A stretch of DNA of 64,000 bases from Marmoricola sp. URHB0036 (GCF_000426045.1 NZ_AUEP01000009.1:186001-250000), one strand, 5' to 3'. Counted from the first letter of the stretch, positions 1-8,636 are shown. A program made the numbers and translations. Notes: generated by a model not told the origin, from the letters alone.

Positions 1-1
1 C

Positions 2-241
2 GCGCGCAAGAACGAGGAGCTGTCGTGGGAGAGGTGGGCCAAGCGGCTCACGACGTACTACCGCACCCTGGAGAAGCTGTTCTCCCCCGACCTCTTCGTG
101 GTCGGCGGCGGGGTCAGCAAGAACGGCAACGAGTTCATCCCGCTCATCGACATCGAGACCGAGATCATCTCCGCCACCCTCCGCAACACCGCCGGCATCG
201 TCGGCGCCGCCGCCCTGGCCGTGGACAAGCAGGACGCTTGA
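2..241 (+). CDS. ppgK: Polyphosphate glucokinase, C-terminal part (cut by window edge)
   Basis: This is the last 79 codons of a protein whose start lies outside the window. The readable part has the C-terminal ROK-family pattern: an LFSPDLFVVGGGVSK stretch followed by a helix ending in NTAGIVGAAALA, as in actinobacterial polyphosphate glucokinases. Known enzymes of this family phosphorylate glucose with polyphosphate or ATP in the cytoplasm. The N-terminal phosphate-binding and catalytic residues cannot be seen, so the assignment rests on the C-terminal signature alone. The gene ends at a TGA and is followed by two strong palindromes. Confidence 0.75.
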   Translation, partial: ARKNEELSWERWAKRLTTYYRTLEKLFSPDLFVVGGGVSKNGNEFIPLIDIETEIISATLRNTAGIVGAAALAVDKQDA

Positions 242-257
242 GCGGTTCGGGGCCGTG

Positions 258-281
258 GTTTCCCCGGACGTCCGGGGAAAC
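258..281. terminator. Perfect 24-bp palindrome downstream of ppgK
   Basis: A perfect palindrome with arms GTTTCCCCGGAC and GTCCGGGGAAAC lies 16 bp after the ppgK stop, in the gap before the convergent aldo/keto reductase gene. As RNA it forms a very stable hairpin on either strand, so a bidirectional terminator is the likely role. It shares its TTTCCCCGG core with a second palindrome 15 bp away. Confidence 0.5.
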
Positions 282-296
282 TGGGGGCGCGGCGGA

Positions 297-316
297 TTCC
301 CCGGGCGCCCGGGGAA
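297..316. terminator. Second perfect 20-bp palindrome in the same gap
   Basis: A perfect palindrome with arms TTCCCCGGGC and GCCCGGGGAA lies in the same ppgK/aldo-keto reductase gap. The outer arms match those of the palindrome at 258-281, so the pair looks like a tandem duplicate of one hairpin unit. A terminator role is inferred from the convergent position; a dispersed genomic repeat is the alternative. Confidence 0.4.
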
Positions 317-404
317 ACTGCCACCGGATGGGCGATACTTCGGCCCCCCGGCTCCAGAACTGCCCGCCAGCCCCGCCCGGTTTGCGCGATCGGGACGCGG
401 ATGA

Positions 405-1439
405 CTACTCCTCGGTGGCTTCCGCCCACAGGTTGATGCCCGCGTCGACGGCGTCCTGGTCGATGGCGGCGAGCTCGTCGTCGGTGATCGGGGGGCCGTC
501 GAGGGCGTCGAGGTTGGTGTCGAGCTGCTCGACCGACGAGGCGCCGATGACGGCCGAGGTGACCCGGCTGTCGCGCAGCGCCCACTGCAGCGCGAGCTGG
601 GCCAGCTTCTGGCCGCGGGCCTTCGCGATCTCGTTGAGCGCGCGGACGTGCTTGATCGTCGCCTGGTCGAGGTGGTCGTCGCCGATCGTGCTGTCGCTGC
701 GCGCCGCCCGCGAGTCCTCCGGGATGCCGTCGAGGTAGCGGTCGGTCAGCAGGCCCTGCGCCAGGGCGGAGAACACGATGCAGCCCATCCCCTGGGCCTC
801 GAGCTCGTCGAGAAGGCCACGCTCGATCCACCGGTTCAGCATCGAGTACGACGGCTGGTGGATCAGCAACGGAGTGCCCAGGCCTCGGGCGATGGTGGCC
901 GCCTCCCGGGTCTTGGCCGGCGAGTACGACGAGATGCCGGCGTACAGCGCCCGCCCCGAACGCACCGCCGTGTCGAGCGCCTGCATCGTCTCCTCGATCG
1001 GCGTCTCCGGGTCGAACCGGTGGCTGTAGAAGATGTCCACGTAGTCGAGCCCGAGCCGGGCCAGCGACTGGTCGAGCGAGGACAGCACGTACTTCCGCGA
1101 GCCGCCGCCCTGGCCGTAGGGACCCGGCCACATGTCGTAGCCCGCCTTGGTCGAGATCACCAGCTCGTCGCGCAGACCGGCGAAGTCCGTGCGCAGAAAC
1201 TCCCCGAAGTTCTCCTCGGCCCGGCCGTACGGCGGTCCGTAGTTGTTGGCGAGGTCGAAGTGCGTGACGCCACGGTCGAAGGCCCGACGCAGGATCGCGC
1301 GCTGCGTCTCCGCGGGCCGGTCGGTGCCGAAGTTCTGCCACAGCCCGAGCGAGAGCGGCGGCAGCTTCAGCCCGCTGCGGCCGCAGTAGCGGTAGTCGGT
1401 CGAGTCGTAGCGGTCGTCGGCAGGTCGGTAGTCACCCAT
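405..1439 (-). CDS. Aldo/keto reductase, L-glyceraldehyde-3-phosphate reductase (YghZ) type
   Basis: This 344-residue protein is a cytoplasmic NADPH-dependent aldo/keto reductase. The catalytic tetrad is visible as D62 and Y67 (FDLANNYG), K98 (STKAG) and H140 (YSHRF). The N-terminus, DYRYCGRSGLKLPPLSLGLW, is the hallmark of the YghZ/GprI branch, which reduces L-glyceraldehyde 3-phosphate and methylglyoxal-like aldehydes. The start chosen gives MGDYRP; an upstream extension to 1613 would run through the start of the divergent acyl-CoA dehydrogenase. The actual substrate here is inferred from the family. Confidence 0.88.
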   Translation of the reverse strand: MGDYRPADDRYDSTDYRYCGRSGLKLPPLSLGLWQNFGTDRPAETQRAILRRAFDRGVTHFDLANNYGPPYGRAEENFGEFLRTDFAGLRDELVISTKAGYDMWPGPYGQGGGSRKYVLSSLDQSLARLGLDYVDIFYSHRFDPETPIEETMQALDTAVRSGRALYAGISSYSPAKTREAATIARGLGTPLLIHQPSYSMLNRWIERGLLDELEAQGMGCIVFSALAQGLLTDRYLDGIPEDSRAARSDSTIGDDHLDQATIKHVRALNEIAKARGQKLAQLALQWALRDSRVTSAVIGASSVEQLDTNLDALDGPPITDDELAAIDQDAVDAGINLWAEATEE

Positions 1440-1473
1440 GGATCCATCCAAGCGGAGGACTAACGTCGGGACC

Positions 1474-2655
1474 ATGCCGGCCACCCGCGTCCTTCCCACC
1501 GAGGAGGCCACCGCGCTCCTCGAGCTCACCCGCGACATCGCGACCCGCGAGCTGCTGCCCAAGGTCGCCGAGGCCGAGGCGACCGAGACCTTCCCTCGCG
1601 AGGTGTTCCGCACCCTCGGCCGCGCCGGCCTGCTGGGCCTGCCCTACCCCGAGGAGTACGGCGGTGGGGGCCAGCCCTACGAGGTCTACCTCCAGGTCGT
1701 CGAGGAGATCGCGAGCGTCTGGGCCAGTGTCGGTGTCGGTACGTCGGTGCACGCGCTCTCCTGCTTCGGCCTGGTCACCAGGGGCACCGAGGAGCAGAAG
1801 AAGGCGTGGCTGCCCGACATGCTGGGCGGCGAGCTGCTCGGCGCCTACTGCCTCTCCGAGCCCCATGCCGGGTCCGACCCGTCGGCGATGAAGACCCGGG
1901 CTCGCCGCGACGGCGACGAGTACGTCCTCAACGGCGCCAAGGCGTGGACGACGCACGGCGGTCATGCCGACTTCTACAAGGTGATGGCGCGTACGTCGGA
2001 CGAACGCAACGGCATCTCCTGCTTCCTCGTCCCCGCCGACACCGAGGGGCTGACCGCCGACCCGCCCGAGCGCAAGATGGGGCTCACCGGTTCGGCGACC
2101 GCGACGATGCGGCTCGACGACGTACGCATCCCCGCGGAGCGGCTGCTGGGCGCGGAGGGCGACGGCCTCAAGATCGCGCTGGCCGGGCTCGACTCCGGAC
2201 GGCTCGGCATCGCCTCGGTGGCGATCGGGCTCGGCCAGGCCGCCCTCGACCACGCGGTCGCCTACGCCAAGGAGCGCCAGCAGTTCGGCCAGCCGATCAT
2301 CGACTTCCAGGGGCTGAGCTTCCTGCTCGCCGACATGGAGGCCGCGGTGCAGTCCGCGCGCGCCATGACGCTGCACGCCGCGCGCCTCAAGGACCGCGGC
2401 CTGCCGTTCTCGCGCGAGGCCTCGATCGCCAAGCTGACCGCCACCGACATGGCGATGAAGGTGACCACCGACGCCGTGCAGGTGCTCGGCGGCTACGGCT
2501 ACACCCGCGACTTCCCGGTCGAACGCTTCATGCGCGAGGCCAAGGTGACCCAGATCTTCGAGGGCACCAACCAGATCCAGCGGATGGTGATCGGCCGCTC
2601 GCTCGGCAAGGACAGCAGCGGCGCGATCATCACCGACCCCGGCGCATCCGCGTAA
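1474..2655 (+). CDS. Acyl-CoA dehydrogenase
   Basis: A 393-residue FAD-dependent acyl-CoA dehydrogenase, the usual family length. It contains the flavin-binding YCLSEPHAGSDPSAM signature and the C-terminal QIFEGTNQIQRMVIGR signature, in which E363 is the predicted catalytic base. Family members introduce the alpha-beta double bond into acyl-CoA thioesters in beta-oxidation or branched-chain amino acid degradation. The chain-length specificity cannot be read from the sequence. ATG 1474 (MPATRVLP) is preferred; a GGAGG lies 16 bp upstream. An earlier in-frame ATG at 1438 overlaps the divergent reductase start and has no ribosome-binding site. The next gene, an SDR, follows by 51 bp on the same strand. 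Confidence 0.9.
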   Translation: MPATRVLPTEEATALLELTRDIATRELLPKVAEAEATETFPREVFRTLGRAGLLGLPYPEEYGGGGQPYEVYLQVVEEIASVWASVGVGTSVHALSCFGLVTRGTEEQKKAWLPDMLGGELLGAYCLSEPHAGSDPSAMKTRARRDGDEYVLNGAKAWTTHGGHADFYKVMARTSDERNGISCFLVPADTEGLTADPPERKMGLTGSATATMRLDDVRIPAERLLGAEGDGLKIALAGLDSGRLGIASVAIGLGQAALDHAVAYAKERQQFGQPIIDFQGLSFLLADMEAAVQSARAMTLHAARLKDRGLPFSREASIAKLTATDMAMKVTTDAVQVLGGYGYTRDFPVERFMREAKVTQIFEGTNQIQRMVIGRSLGKDSSGAIITDPGASA

Positions 2656-2706
2656 CCACAGCCGGGGCACGCTGGTTGTACGGGAGCACCCGAGACGAGG
2701 AGAACG

Positions 2707-3630
2707 ATGTCCGAGACCGCTGAGCTGGCCCACTTCAAGCCGAAGGACCTGCCCGACCTGACCGGCACCAGGGCCGTGGTGACCGGCGCCAACTCCGGCA
2801 TCGGCTTCCACACCGCCGCCGCCCTGGTCGACCACGGCGCAGAGGTGGTGCTGGCCTGCCGCAACACCGAGGCCGGTCGCGAGGCGGCCAAGAAGTTCAA
2901 GGGCGTGTGCAGCGTCGAGGAGCTCGACCTGGCCTCGCAGACCTCGATCCACTCCTTCGTCGAGCGGTACGACGGCGCGCTGGACCTGCTGATCAACAAC
3001 GCCGGCGTGATGACACCACCGAAGTACCGCACCACCCGCGAGGGCCACGAGCTCCAGTTCGGCACCAACCACCTCGGTCACTTCGCGCTGACCGGCCTGC
3101 TGCTCCCGGCGCTGCTGAAGTCGGAGACCCCGCGCGTGGTCACGGTCGCCTCCGTCGCGCACCACCGCGGCGACGAGTCGGTGCTCGAGGGCAACCCCGA
3201 GGCGACCTACGAGCCGCAGCGCACCTACGGCAACAGCAAGCTGGCCAACCTGCTCTTCGCCTTCGAGCTGCACCGCCGTTCGGAGGCCGCGGGCTCCAAG
3301 CTCGTCTCCACCGCCGCCCACCCAGGCGTCTCGGCCACCAACCTGGTCGCCTCCCCGGAGGGGATGGGCGCCAACCCGATCATCCGCCGGACCGCGCCGT
3401 TCTTCATGCCGGTGATCTTCCAGTCCTCCAAGGCGGGCGCGAACCCGACGCTGTGGGCCGCGACGTACGGCGAGCCCGGCTCCTACGTCGGACCGACGTG
3501 GCTGATGGAGAGCCGCGGTCCGCTGGGCCAGGCCAACCTCAGCCGGCACGCCAGCAACGCCGACCTGGCTCGCCAGCTGTGGGACATCTCCGAGGCGAAG
3601 ACGGGCGTGACCTTCGACCTCAGCCGGTGA
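2707..3630 (+). CDS. Short-chain dehydrogenase/reductase (WWOX/retinol dehydrogenase-like)
   Basis: A 307-residue classical/extended SDR. The dinucleotide-binding motif TGANSGIG spans residues 26-33, NNAGV follows mid-protein, and the active-site YGNSK gives Y174 and K178. The pattern resembles actinobacterial oxidoreductases of the retinol-dehydrogenase-like group. The substrate is unknown. GAGGAGAACG immediately before the ATG gives a good ribosome-binding site. It probably shares a transcript with the upstream acyl-CoA dehydrogenase. Its last 11 bp overlap the end of the convergent acyltransferase gene. Confidence 0.88.
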   Translation: MSETAELAHFKPKDLPDLTGTRAVVTGANSGIGFHTAAALVDHGAEVVLACRNTEAGREAAKKFKGVCSVEELDLASQTSIHSFVERYDGALDLLINNAGVMTPPKYRTTREGHELQFGTNHLGHFALTGLLLPALLKSETPRVVTVASVAHHRGDESVLEGNPEATYEPQRTYGNSKLANLLFAFELHRRSEAAGSKLVSTAAHPGVSATNLVASPEGMGANPIIRRTAPFFMPVIFQSSKAGANPTLWAATYGEPGSYVGPTWLMESRGPLGQANLSRHASNADLARQLWDISEAKTGVTFDLSR

Positions 3631-5695
3631 GGTTGCGCGGGAGCACCCCGCTCGCCACGATCGCGCGGTAGAGGTACGGCGCGAGCGTCTTCGCGTAGGT
3701 CACCGTGAGGTGGTTGTCGTCGCGGTAGACGTTGACGCCGCCGATGACGACCGGGCAGGTGTCCTGGTCGCAGTAGTACGGCGTCAGGTCGAGCACCTTC
3801 GCCCCCGTCGTACGGCGGGCGGCCAGCGTCAACGGGTCGAACCAGCGATCCAGCTTGTCGTGCCGGTCGAGCGCGCACTTCGCGTTCGCCTCGGAGGCCG
3901 GCACCTCGGCCAGGCAGAACTGCGGGTTCTCGCCCCCGACGACGTCCTGCGGGTTGTCGCGCAGCACCAGCACCGGCACCCCCTGTCGGGTGACCCGGCG
4001 CCAGGCCTGCGCCAGGCCTGAGACCACCGTGTCGTGGTCGCCGACCATCACCGTCACCCGGCCGGTGGTGAGGATCGCGTCGTAGTCGGTGGCGTGCTCG
4101 TCCAGCCGCGGGTAGAACTTGCGCCGGAACTCCGCACAGGCGGCGAGGTAGGGACTGGCCGGGTTGGGCGGCGCCGTCGACCAGGGGCAACCGCTCGCGA
4201 GGTAGGCGTCGGCCGTCACCACACCGGCGTCGACCAACTGCCCGACCATCGTCATCAGCAACCGGGCATGCGAGTCGCCGATGACGGCGAGGTGAGGCAC
4301 TCCCGGGCGCGGGGTGCCGAAGCGGCACGGCCGCATCGGGTCGGCTGTCAACGGCGCCTGGCACCGGCTGTCGTCCGGGAAGTCGGCGAGGGCGGCCTCC
4401 GGTGACGGCACCACGGTGTTGGCCAGGACGGGGTTCGGGCAGTTGTGCATCCGCGGGTCCCGGGCCTGCGCCCCGAAGCACCGCGGGGCCTTGCCGGCGA
4501 GCGCCGCCGCCACCTGCTCGGTGTGCTCGACCTGTCGGGCGACGTCCTGTCGCGGGACGACGCACAGGACGGTGAGCAGCACCGCCGCGGTGGCGGCGTA
4601 CCCGAACGTGACAAGGGGCCGGCGCAGGCCGAAGGAACGTGTGGAACGGACCGGGTCCTCGACCCAGCGCTTGGTCAGTGCCGCGAGCCCGATGGTCGCC
4701 AGCAGGATGGAGACCCGGTCGAGCCCGGTCAGGGCGTGGTCGGTGACGTAGGGCAGCAGGATGATCAGCGGCCAGTGCCAGAGGTAAACCGAGTAGGACA
4801 CGTCACCGAGGAACTGCGCCGGCCGGACCGCGAGCAGGCGGTCGCTCGACCAGGCGAGCCCGGGTGCCTCGACCCAGATGAGCGCCGCGGAGGCGACGAC
4901 CACCCAGATCGCCGCGGTCCCGGGCATCGTCGTGCCGGCGTCGAGGACCAGCGCGCAGACCAGGAGCACCACGAGGGCGCCCCAACCCAGCAGGGCGCGC
5001 GCCAGGACCGGGACCCGTCGGGCGACGGGTGGCGCGAACGCCAGCAGCGCGCCGGCGCCGAACTCCCACGCACGCGCCGGGGTGACGAAGTAGGCCCATG
5101 CCGGGTTGGTCGCGCTCACCCAGAGCGAGTACGCCAGCGACGCGATCACGGCGACCGTCAGCACGACGAAGACAGCCCGTCTCGGGACGGCCGGGGCACC
5201 AGACCTGCGGGTCGCTCGTCGGGCGAGCCAGATGCCGAGCAGCACCAGCAGCGGCCAGACGAGGTAGAACTGCTCCTCCGCGGACAACGTCCAGTAGTGC
5301 TGGGCCGGCGAGGGCGTGTTCTCTGCTGCCAGGTAGTCGACCGAGTTCACGGCCAGCACCCAGTTCTCGACGTACAGCCCGGCCCCGAGGATCTCGCCGA
5401 AGAACTGCTCCCACACCAGTCGCGGGACGAACAGCAGTGTGCCGATCGCCGACACCGCGAGGACGAGGTACGACGCCGGCAGCAACCGCCGCAACCGGCG
5501 CGCCCAGAACTGGCCCAGGCTCACCGACCCGTCACGGTCGACCTCGCGCAGCAGCAGTGAGGTGATCAGGAACCCGCTGATCACGAAGAAGACGTCGACC
5601 CCGACGTAGCCGCCGGGCACGCGGCCGGGCCACAGGTGGAACAGCACCACCAGGAGCACGGCCACCGCCCGCAGCCCCTGGATCTCGCGACGCAC
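3620..5695 (-). CDS. Membrane acyltransferase OafA/YrhL type with C-terminal SGNH domain
   Basis: A 691-residue protein in two parts. Residues 1 to about 370 form an acyltransferase-3 domain with about ten or eleven membrane segments. It starts IQGLRAVAVLLVVLFHLWP and continues GGYVGVDVFFVISGFLIT, as in O-acetyltransferases of surface glycans. After a final membrane helix comes an extracytoplasmic SGNH-hydrolase-like domain with the GDSHARL nucleophile motif and a late DDNHLT motif supplying the Asp/His pair. Such fusions transfer acyl groups onto cell-wall polysaccharides or peptidoglycan; the acceptor here is unknown. It converges with the SDR gene, with an 11-bp overlap. Confidence 0.88.
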   Translation of the reverse strand: MRREIQGLRAVAVLLVVLFHLWPGRVPGGYVGVDVFFVISGFLITSLLLREVDRDGSVSLGQFWARRLRRLLPASYLVLAVSAIGTLLFVPRLVWEQFFGEILGAGLYVENWVLAVNSVDYLAAENTPSPAQHYWTLSAEEQFYLVWPLLVLLGIWLARRATRRSGAPAVPRRAVFVVLTVAVIASLAYSLWVSATNPAWAYFVTPARAWEFGAGALLAFAPPVARRVPVLARALLGWGALVVLLVCALVLDAGTTMPGTAAIWVVVASAALIWVEAPGLAWSSDRLLAVRPAQFLGDVSYSVYLWHWPLIILLPYVTDHALTGLDRVSILLATIGLAALTKRWVEDPVRSTRSFGLRRPLVTFGYAATAAVLLTVLCVVPRQDVARQVEHTEQVAAALAGKAPRCFGAQARDPRMHNCPNPVLANTVVPSPEAALADFPDDSRCQAPLTADPMRPCRFGTPRPGVPHLAVIGDSHARLLMTMVGQLVDAGVVTADAYLASGCPWSTAPPNPASPYLAACAEFRRKFYPRLDEHATDYDAILTTGRVTVMVGDHDTVVSGLAQAWRRVTRQGVPVLVLRDNPQDVVGGENPQFCLAEVPASEANAKCALDRHDKLDRWFDPLTLAARRTTGAKVLDLTPYYCDQDTCPVVIGGVNVYRDDNHLTVTYAKTLAPYLYRAIVASGVLPRNLTG

Positions 5696-5704
5696 CGTTC
5701 GAGA

Positions 5705-5927
5705 CTAGATGGGTAAGTCCAAGGGGGTGTGCAAGCGAGCGCCGCTCAGTGCGTGCGCTGGCTCTTCCGGGGTCCCCGCGGAATCGGGAGCGCAGCGAGT
5801 GATTCCGTGGGGTGGTGCCTTGGCGGAGGAGGGAGCCGTGGCGGAGCCACGGCGACTGACGACAACGCAGTCCAGCGTGCGTGATGAGCGGGGCGCAGCG
5901 TGCTCCCCCTTGGACTTGCGCATCTAG
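5705..5927. repeat. 223-bp palindromic element with 23-bp terminal inverted repeats (MITE-like)
   Basis: The ends 5705-5727 and 5905-5927 are inverted copies matching at 21 of 23 positions, beginning CTAGATG and containing AAGTCCAAGGGGG. The inside is also palindromic. A CCGCGGAATC/GATTCCGTGG pair surrounds 5782-5812, and a perfect GCCGTGGC/GCCACGGC hairpin with a GGA loop lies near 5838. Both strands have a spurious open frame of about 72 codons that starts and ends alike because of the inverted ends. No coding function is supported. A non-autonomous transposable or REP-like dispersed repeat is inferred. Confidence 0.6.
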
Positions 5928-5989
5928 GCCGGAGAGGTCGGCCGCAACCCTCACGCCGCGGCTGCGGGGCACACGCCTACGCTCAGGGT

Positions 5990-6355
5990 GTGACCCCGAC
6001 CGACCCCGTCCCGCCGGTACGCCGACCTCGGCACCTGCTGGACCCCAACGATCTGCAGCGCAGCCACCAGCGCTCGCAGGGCACGTCGGAGTCGCTGACC
6101 ACGGTGCAGCGCTGGGTGATCTCGGTGCTGGCGGTGACCACGATCCTGCACCTGGCCGGCGGGGTCGCCCTGGTCGCGATCTTCGTCGACGACAGCCGCC
6201 TCGACGCCCGCATCGGGCTGAACATCATCTCGGCCGTCATCGGCGTGCTCGCCGTGGCGGCCGCTCTTCTCATCCACGGCAAGCGGCCGCTGAGCTGGTG
6301 GCTGCTGCTGGGGCTGGTGCCCGGACTGGTCGGAGCCTGGCTCACCTTCGCCTGA
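5990..6355 (+). CDS. Small three-helix membrane protein, unknown function
   Basis: A 121-residue protein starting at GTG 5990 (VTPTDPVPP), with a basic, proline-rich cytoplasmic N-terminus and three membrane segments: one near residues 48-68, one near 78-98 and a tryptophan-flanked one near 103-121 that ends the protein. I do not recognise a family. The start was chosen because sequence further upstream runs into the inverted-repeat element. The gene stands alone between the acyltransferase and the PD40-repeat protein. Confidence 0.6.
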   Translation: MTPTDPVPPVRRPRHLLDPNDLQRSHQRSQGTSESLTTVQRWVISVLAVTTILHLAGGVALVAIFVDDSRLDARIGLNIISAVIGVLAVAAALLIHGKRPLSWWLLLGLVPGLVGAWLTFA

Positions 6356-6498
6356 CGGTATGGACCACCGGTCCAGCGGACGTACTCGTCCTTGACCGAC
6401 GGGGTGGGACCGTCACAGAGTGCGAGGCAGAGCCGACGTCGGTGTCGGGAGGTCCCTCGGGGGCTGCGCCGCAACTGGTCTCGTTGAGGGGGGAACTC

Positions 6499-7431
6499 AT
6501 GACTCACCGTCACGCTCGCCTGCTCGCCGCGTTGCTGGCCACACTCCTCGCGGCCACTCTCGCCCTGGTCGCCGCGCCGGCCTCGGCGGCGAAGGACACC
6601 GGGAAGCTCGCCTTCGTCCGGGCCAACCAGATCTACACCGCCACGACGGCCGGCGCCTCGGTCACGCAGCTGACCACGTCGGGCAAGAACTACCGGCCGC
6701 ACTGGTCACCGGACGGCACCCGCATCGCCTACGTCCACGAGGCGCCGGCGGGTCACCGCGACATCTGGATGATGAAGGGTGACGGCACCGGCAAGAAGCA
6801 GGTCACCCATCTGGGTGACACCACCGAGCCGTCGTGGTCTCCCGACGGGAAGTGGCTCGCGTTCGGGGCGGACGGCACTCCGCCGTACGACTCGGGTCGC
6901 GACTACACGCTGCGCAAGATCCGCTCGACCGCGCCGTACGGCGACCCGGTGGTGCTGCCGACCGGCGACAACGACGCTCGCGTCGCCGGGTCGCTGGCGT
7001 GGTCGCCCGACGGCACCAGGATCGCCTTCGTCAGCTTCACCTTCCCGGCGTCGCCCGACGACTACCTGCTCGTCTACACGCTCGCGACCAAGGAGGTCGA
7101 GATGGTCGACGAGGTCGGTGGCTCGTGCTGCGGTGAAGGGCACTTCGCCGACCCGACCTGGACGACCAACAGCAAGACCATCGCCTACAGCGTCGTGCGC
7201 TACCCGATCCAGGACCCGCCGTCCGCGGTGCACCTGGAGTTCGCCAGCATGACCGGCACCCCGCTGCCGTCGTTCCCGGCCGTCGCGGGCGACAGCGATC
7301 CCGACTACTCGCCCACGGGCGCGAAGCTGGTGTTCAGCCACTGGTCGCGCATCTACATCGCGAACGCCGACGGCACCCACCGCACCAACGTGCTGGCGGG
7401 TTACAGCCCCGACTGGCAACCGGTCGCCTGA
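6499..7431 (+). CDS. Secreted PD40/TolB-like beta-propeller protein
   Basis: A 310-residue exported protein. The N-terminus has a Sec signal peptide with a hydrophobic core rich in Leu and Ala, ending near APASAA (about residue 30). The mature part carries at least four PD40 repeats, recognisable as HWSPDGTRIAY, SWSPDGKWLAF, AWSPDGTRIAF and DYSPTGAKLVF, which fold as a beta-propeller like TolB. No enzymatic motif is visible, so binding or scaffolding outside the membrane is the likely role. The purine-rich GAGGGGGGA 4 bp before ATG 6499 fixes the start. Confidence 0.82.
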   Translation: MTHRHARLLAALLATLLAATLALVAAPASAAKDTGKLAFVRANQIYTATTAGASVTQLTTSGKNYRPHWSPDGTRIAYVHEAPAGHRDIWMMKGDGTGKKQVTHLGDTTEPSWSPDGKWLAFGADGTPPYDSGRDYTLRKIRSTAPYGDPVVLPTGDNDARVAGSLAWSPDGTRIAFVSFTFPASPDDYLLVYTLATKEVEMVDEVGGSCCGEGHFADPTWTTNSKTIAYSVVRYPIQDPPSAVHLEFASMTGTPLPSFPAVAGDSDPDYSPTGAKLVFSHWSRIYIANADGTHRTNVLAGYSPDWQPVA

Positions 7432-7446
7432 CCGGGGTCACGTGGG

Positions 7447-8334
7447 TCAGCGACGCACGGTGGCCCGCGCCACCACGATCGGGTGGTCGGAGACTCCTCG
7501 GGTGCGCGTCGTCGTGTCGGCCTGCCAGGAGCTGAACCTGACGTCGCGCGTGCCGAGCACCCAGTCGATGCCGTTGGCGCTCGGGTAGCGGCACTTCTTG
7601 CCGGACGAGCCGCCCGAGGCGGAGTGCAGCACGCCCGACCGGGTGGCCCGGCAGAAGAAGTCCTGCTTGGCGTTCATGTCGCCGGTGAACAGCACCGTCG
7701 CACCGCCGGAGCGCAGCTTGCGGATCCGCTTGAGCTCCCGTCGTACGGACTCGGCGCGCCACCGGCCGGCGTTGCCGTGCGTGTCAGCGGGGTTGTGGGT
7801 GTTCAGGATCCAGAAGGTCTTGCCGTTCGACCTGGCCCTCAGCTGCACCAGCGGGATGTTGACGCGCTTGCCGTAGAAGTAGGTGATCGGCACCGAGGAC
7901 CTCTTCACCAGCGAGAAGTCGTGCTTCCGGAACGCGACGGCGTTGCGGGTGTCGACGGTCTTGCCGCTGCGCGAACGCGCACCGACGAGGGCCCACTTGC
8001 CCTTCGTGCGCCTCAGGAACGAGGAGGCCTGCGTGCCCTCGAGCTCCTGGAAGCCGACCAGCTGCACCTTGTGCTTGCGCAGGTAGCCGACCTGCGTCTT
8101 CATCCGGGCGGCGCCGGAGCGGTAGCCCCCACGTCCACGGCTGTGGCTGTTTCCGACCACGTTGAAGGTGGCGACGTTGAACGACACGGAGACGGGCGTG
8201 GCGGGGCGCGGCTGCTGCGGGGCACTGGGAGTGAGGGGGCCGCCCGGAACGACGGAGGCCCCGGCCGCGGCGGGAGCGAGGCTGACGGCGGCGACGAGGG
8301 CAGGCGCCACGAGGCGAATTGCGAACTTCTTCAC
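7447..8334 (-). CDS. Secreted endonuclease/exonuclease/phosphatase-fold hydrolase
   Basis: A 295-residue protein with a signal peptide (VKKFAIRLVAPALVAAVSLA, then APAAAGA) followed by a DNase I-like EEP domain. Visible family motifs are FNVVGNS near the start, QELEG (metal-binding Glu), NTHNPAD, FTGDMNAK (Asp/Asn of the active site) and the final SDHPIVVA (catalytic Asp-His). The enzyme is therefore probably an extracellular, metal-dependent phosphodiesterase or nuclease. GTG 8334 is chosen because AGGA lies 7 bp upstream of it; an ATG nine codons earlier lacks such a site. Confidence 0.82.
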   Translation of the reverse strand: MKKFAIRLVAPALVAAVSLAPAAAGASVVPGGPLTPSAPQQPRPATPVSVSFNVATFNVVGNSHSRGRGGYRSGAARMKTQVGYLRKHKVQLVGFQELEGTQASSFLRRTKGKWALVGARSRSGKTVDTRNAVAFRKHDFSLVKRSSVPITYFYGKRVNIPLVQLRARSNGKTFWILNTHNPADTHGNAGRWRAESVRRELKRIRKLRSGGATVLFTGDMNAKQDFFCRATRSGVLHSASGGSSGKKCRYPSANGIDWVLGTRDVRFSSWQADTTTRTRGVSDHPIVVARATVRR

Positions 8335-8486
8335 AAGTGTGTCCTGTTGGTTCGGGGACAAGAGCCATCGAACCTACGCACATCACCGGCTGGCTCGCAT
8401 CCCGCTCCCGCGGGGATGTGACCGGCCCCACACGCTCGGTTCCGGGATCCGGACGGCGAGACCACCGGGGTCACCGGAGACGCACG

Positions 8487-8522
8487 AACGGCGTGACTCC
8501 TGGTTCTCGGAATCACGCCGTT
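8487..8522 (-). terminator. Hairpin downstream of tRNA-Leu
   Basis: A perfect 10-bp stem, AACGGCGTGA with TCACGCCGTT, closes a 16-nt loop about 30 bp beyond the 3' end of the minus-strand tRNA-Leu gene. It has no U tract, which is usual for actinobacterial terminators. Confidence 0.45.
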
Positions 8523-8552
8523 GTCGCCGATGGGGGACTCCCCACCCCAGGG

Positions 8553-8636
8553 TGCGCGAGGGGGGAGTTGAACCCCCACGCCCTTTCGGGCACACGGACC
8601 TGAACCGTGCGCGTCTGCCTATTCCGCCACTCGCGC
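8553..8636 (-). tRNA. tRNA-Leu (anticodon CAG)
   Basis: The minus strand folds into a class II tRNA. The acceptor stem is GCGCGAG paired with CTCGCGC. There is a D-arm with GGCAGA, an anticodon stem CACGG/CCGTG enclosing the loop TTCAGGT (anticodon CAG), a long variable arm with a CCC-GAAA-GGG-type hairpin, and a T-arm GGGGGTTCAACTCCCCC. The length of 84 nt fits leucine tRNAs. Confidence 0.93.

Noticed and set aside
1432-3549. A 705-codon minus-strand open frame opposite the acyl-CoA dehydrogenase and SDR genes
   Set aside because: It is low-complexity, rich in Gly/Arg/Val and Gln, and entirely antisense to two clear enzymes. Such frames arise from high third-position GC.
5709-5927. A 72-codon reading frame on each strand of the inverted-repeat element
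   Set aside because: The similar starts and ends are produced by the inverted repeats themselves. There is no ribosome-binding site and no protein family.
8553-8636. tRNA-Leu as an additional integration site
   Set aside because: No integrase, direct repeat or foreign-looking segment lies beside it. Both flanks are conserved chromosomal genes.
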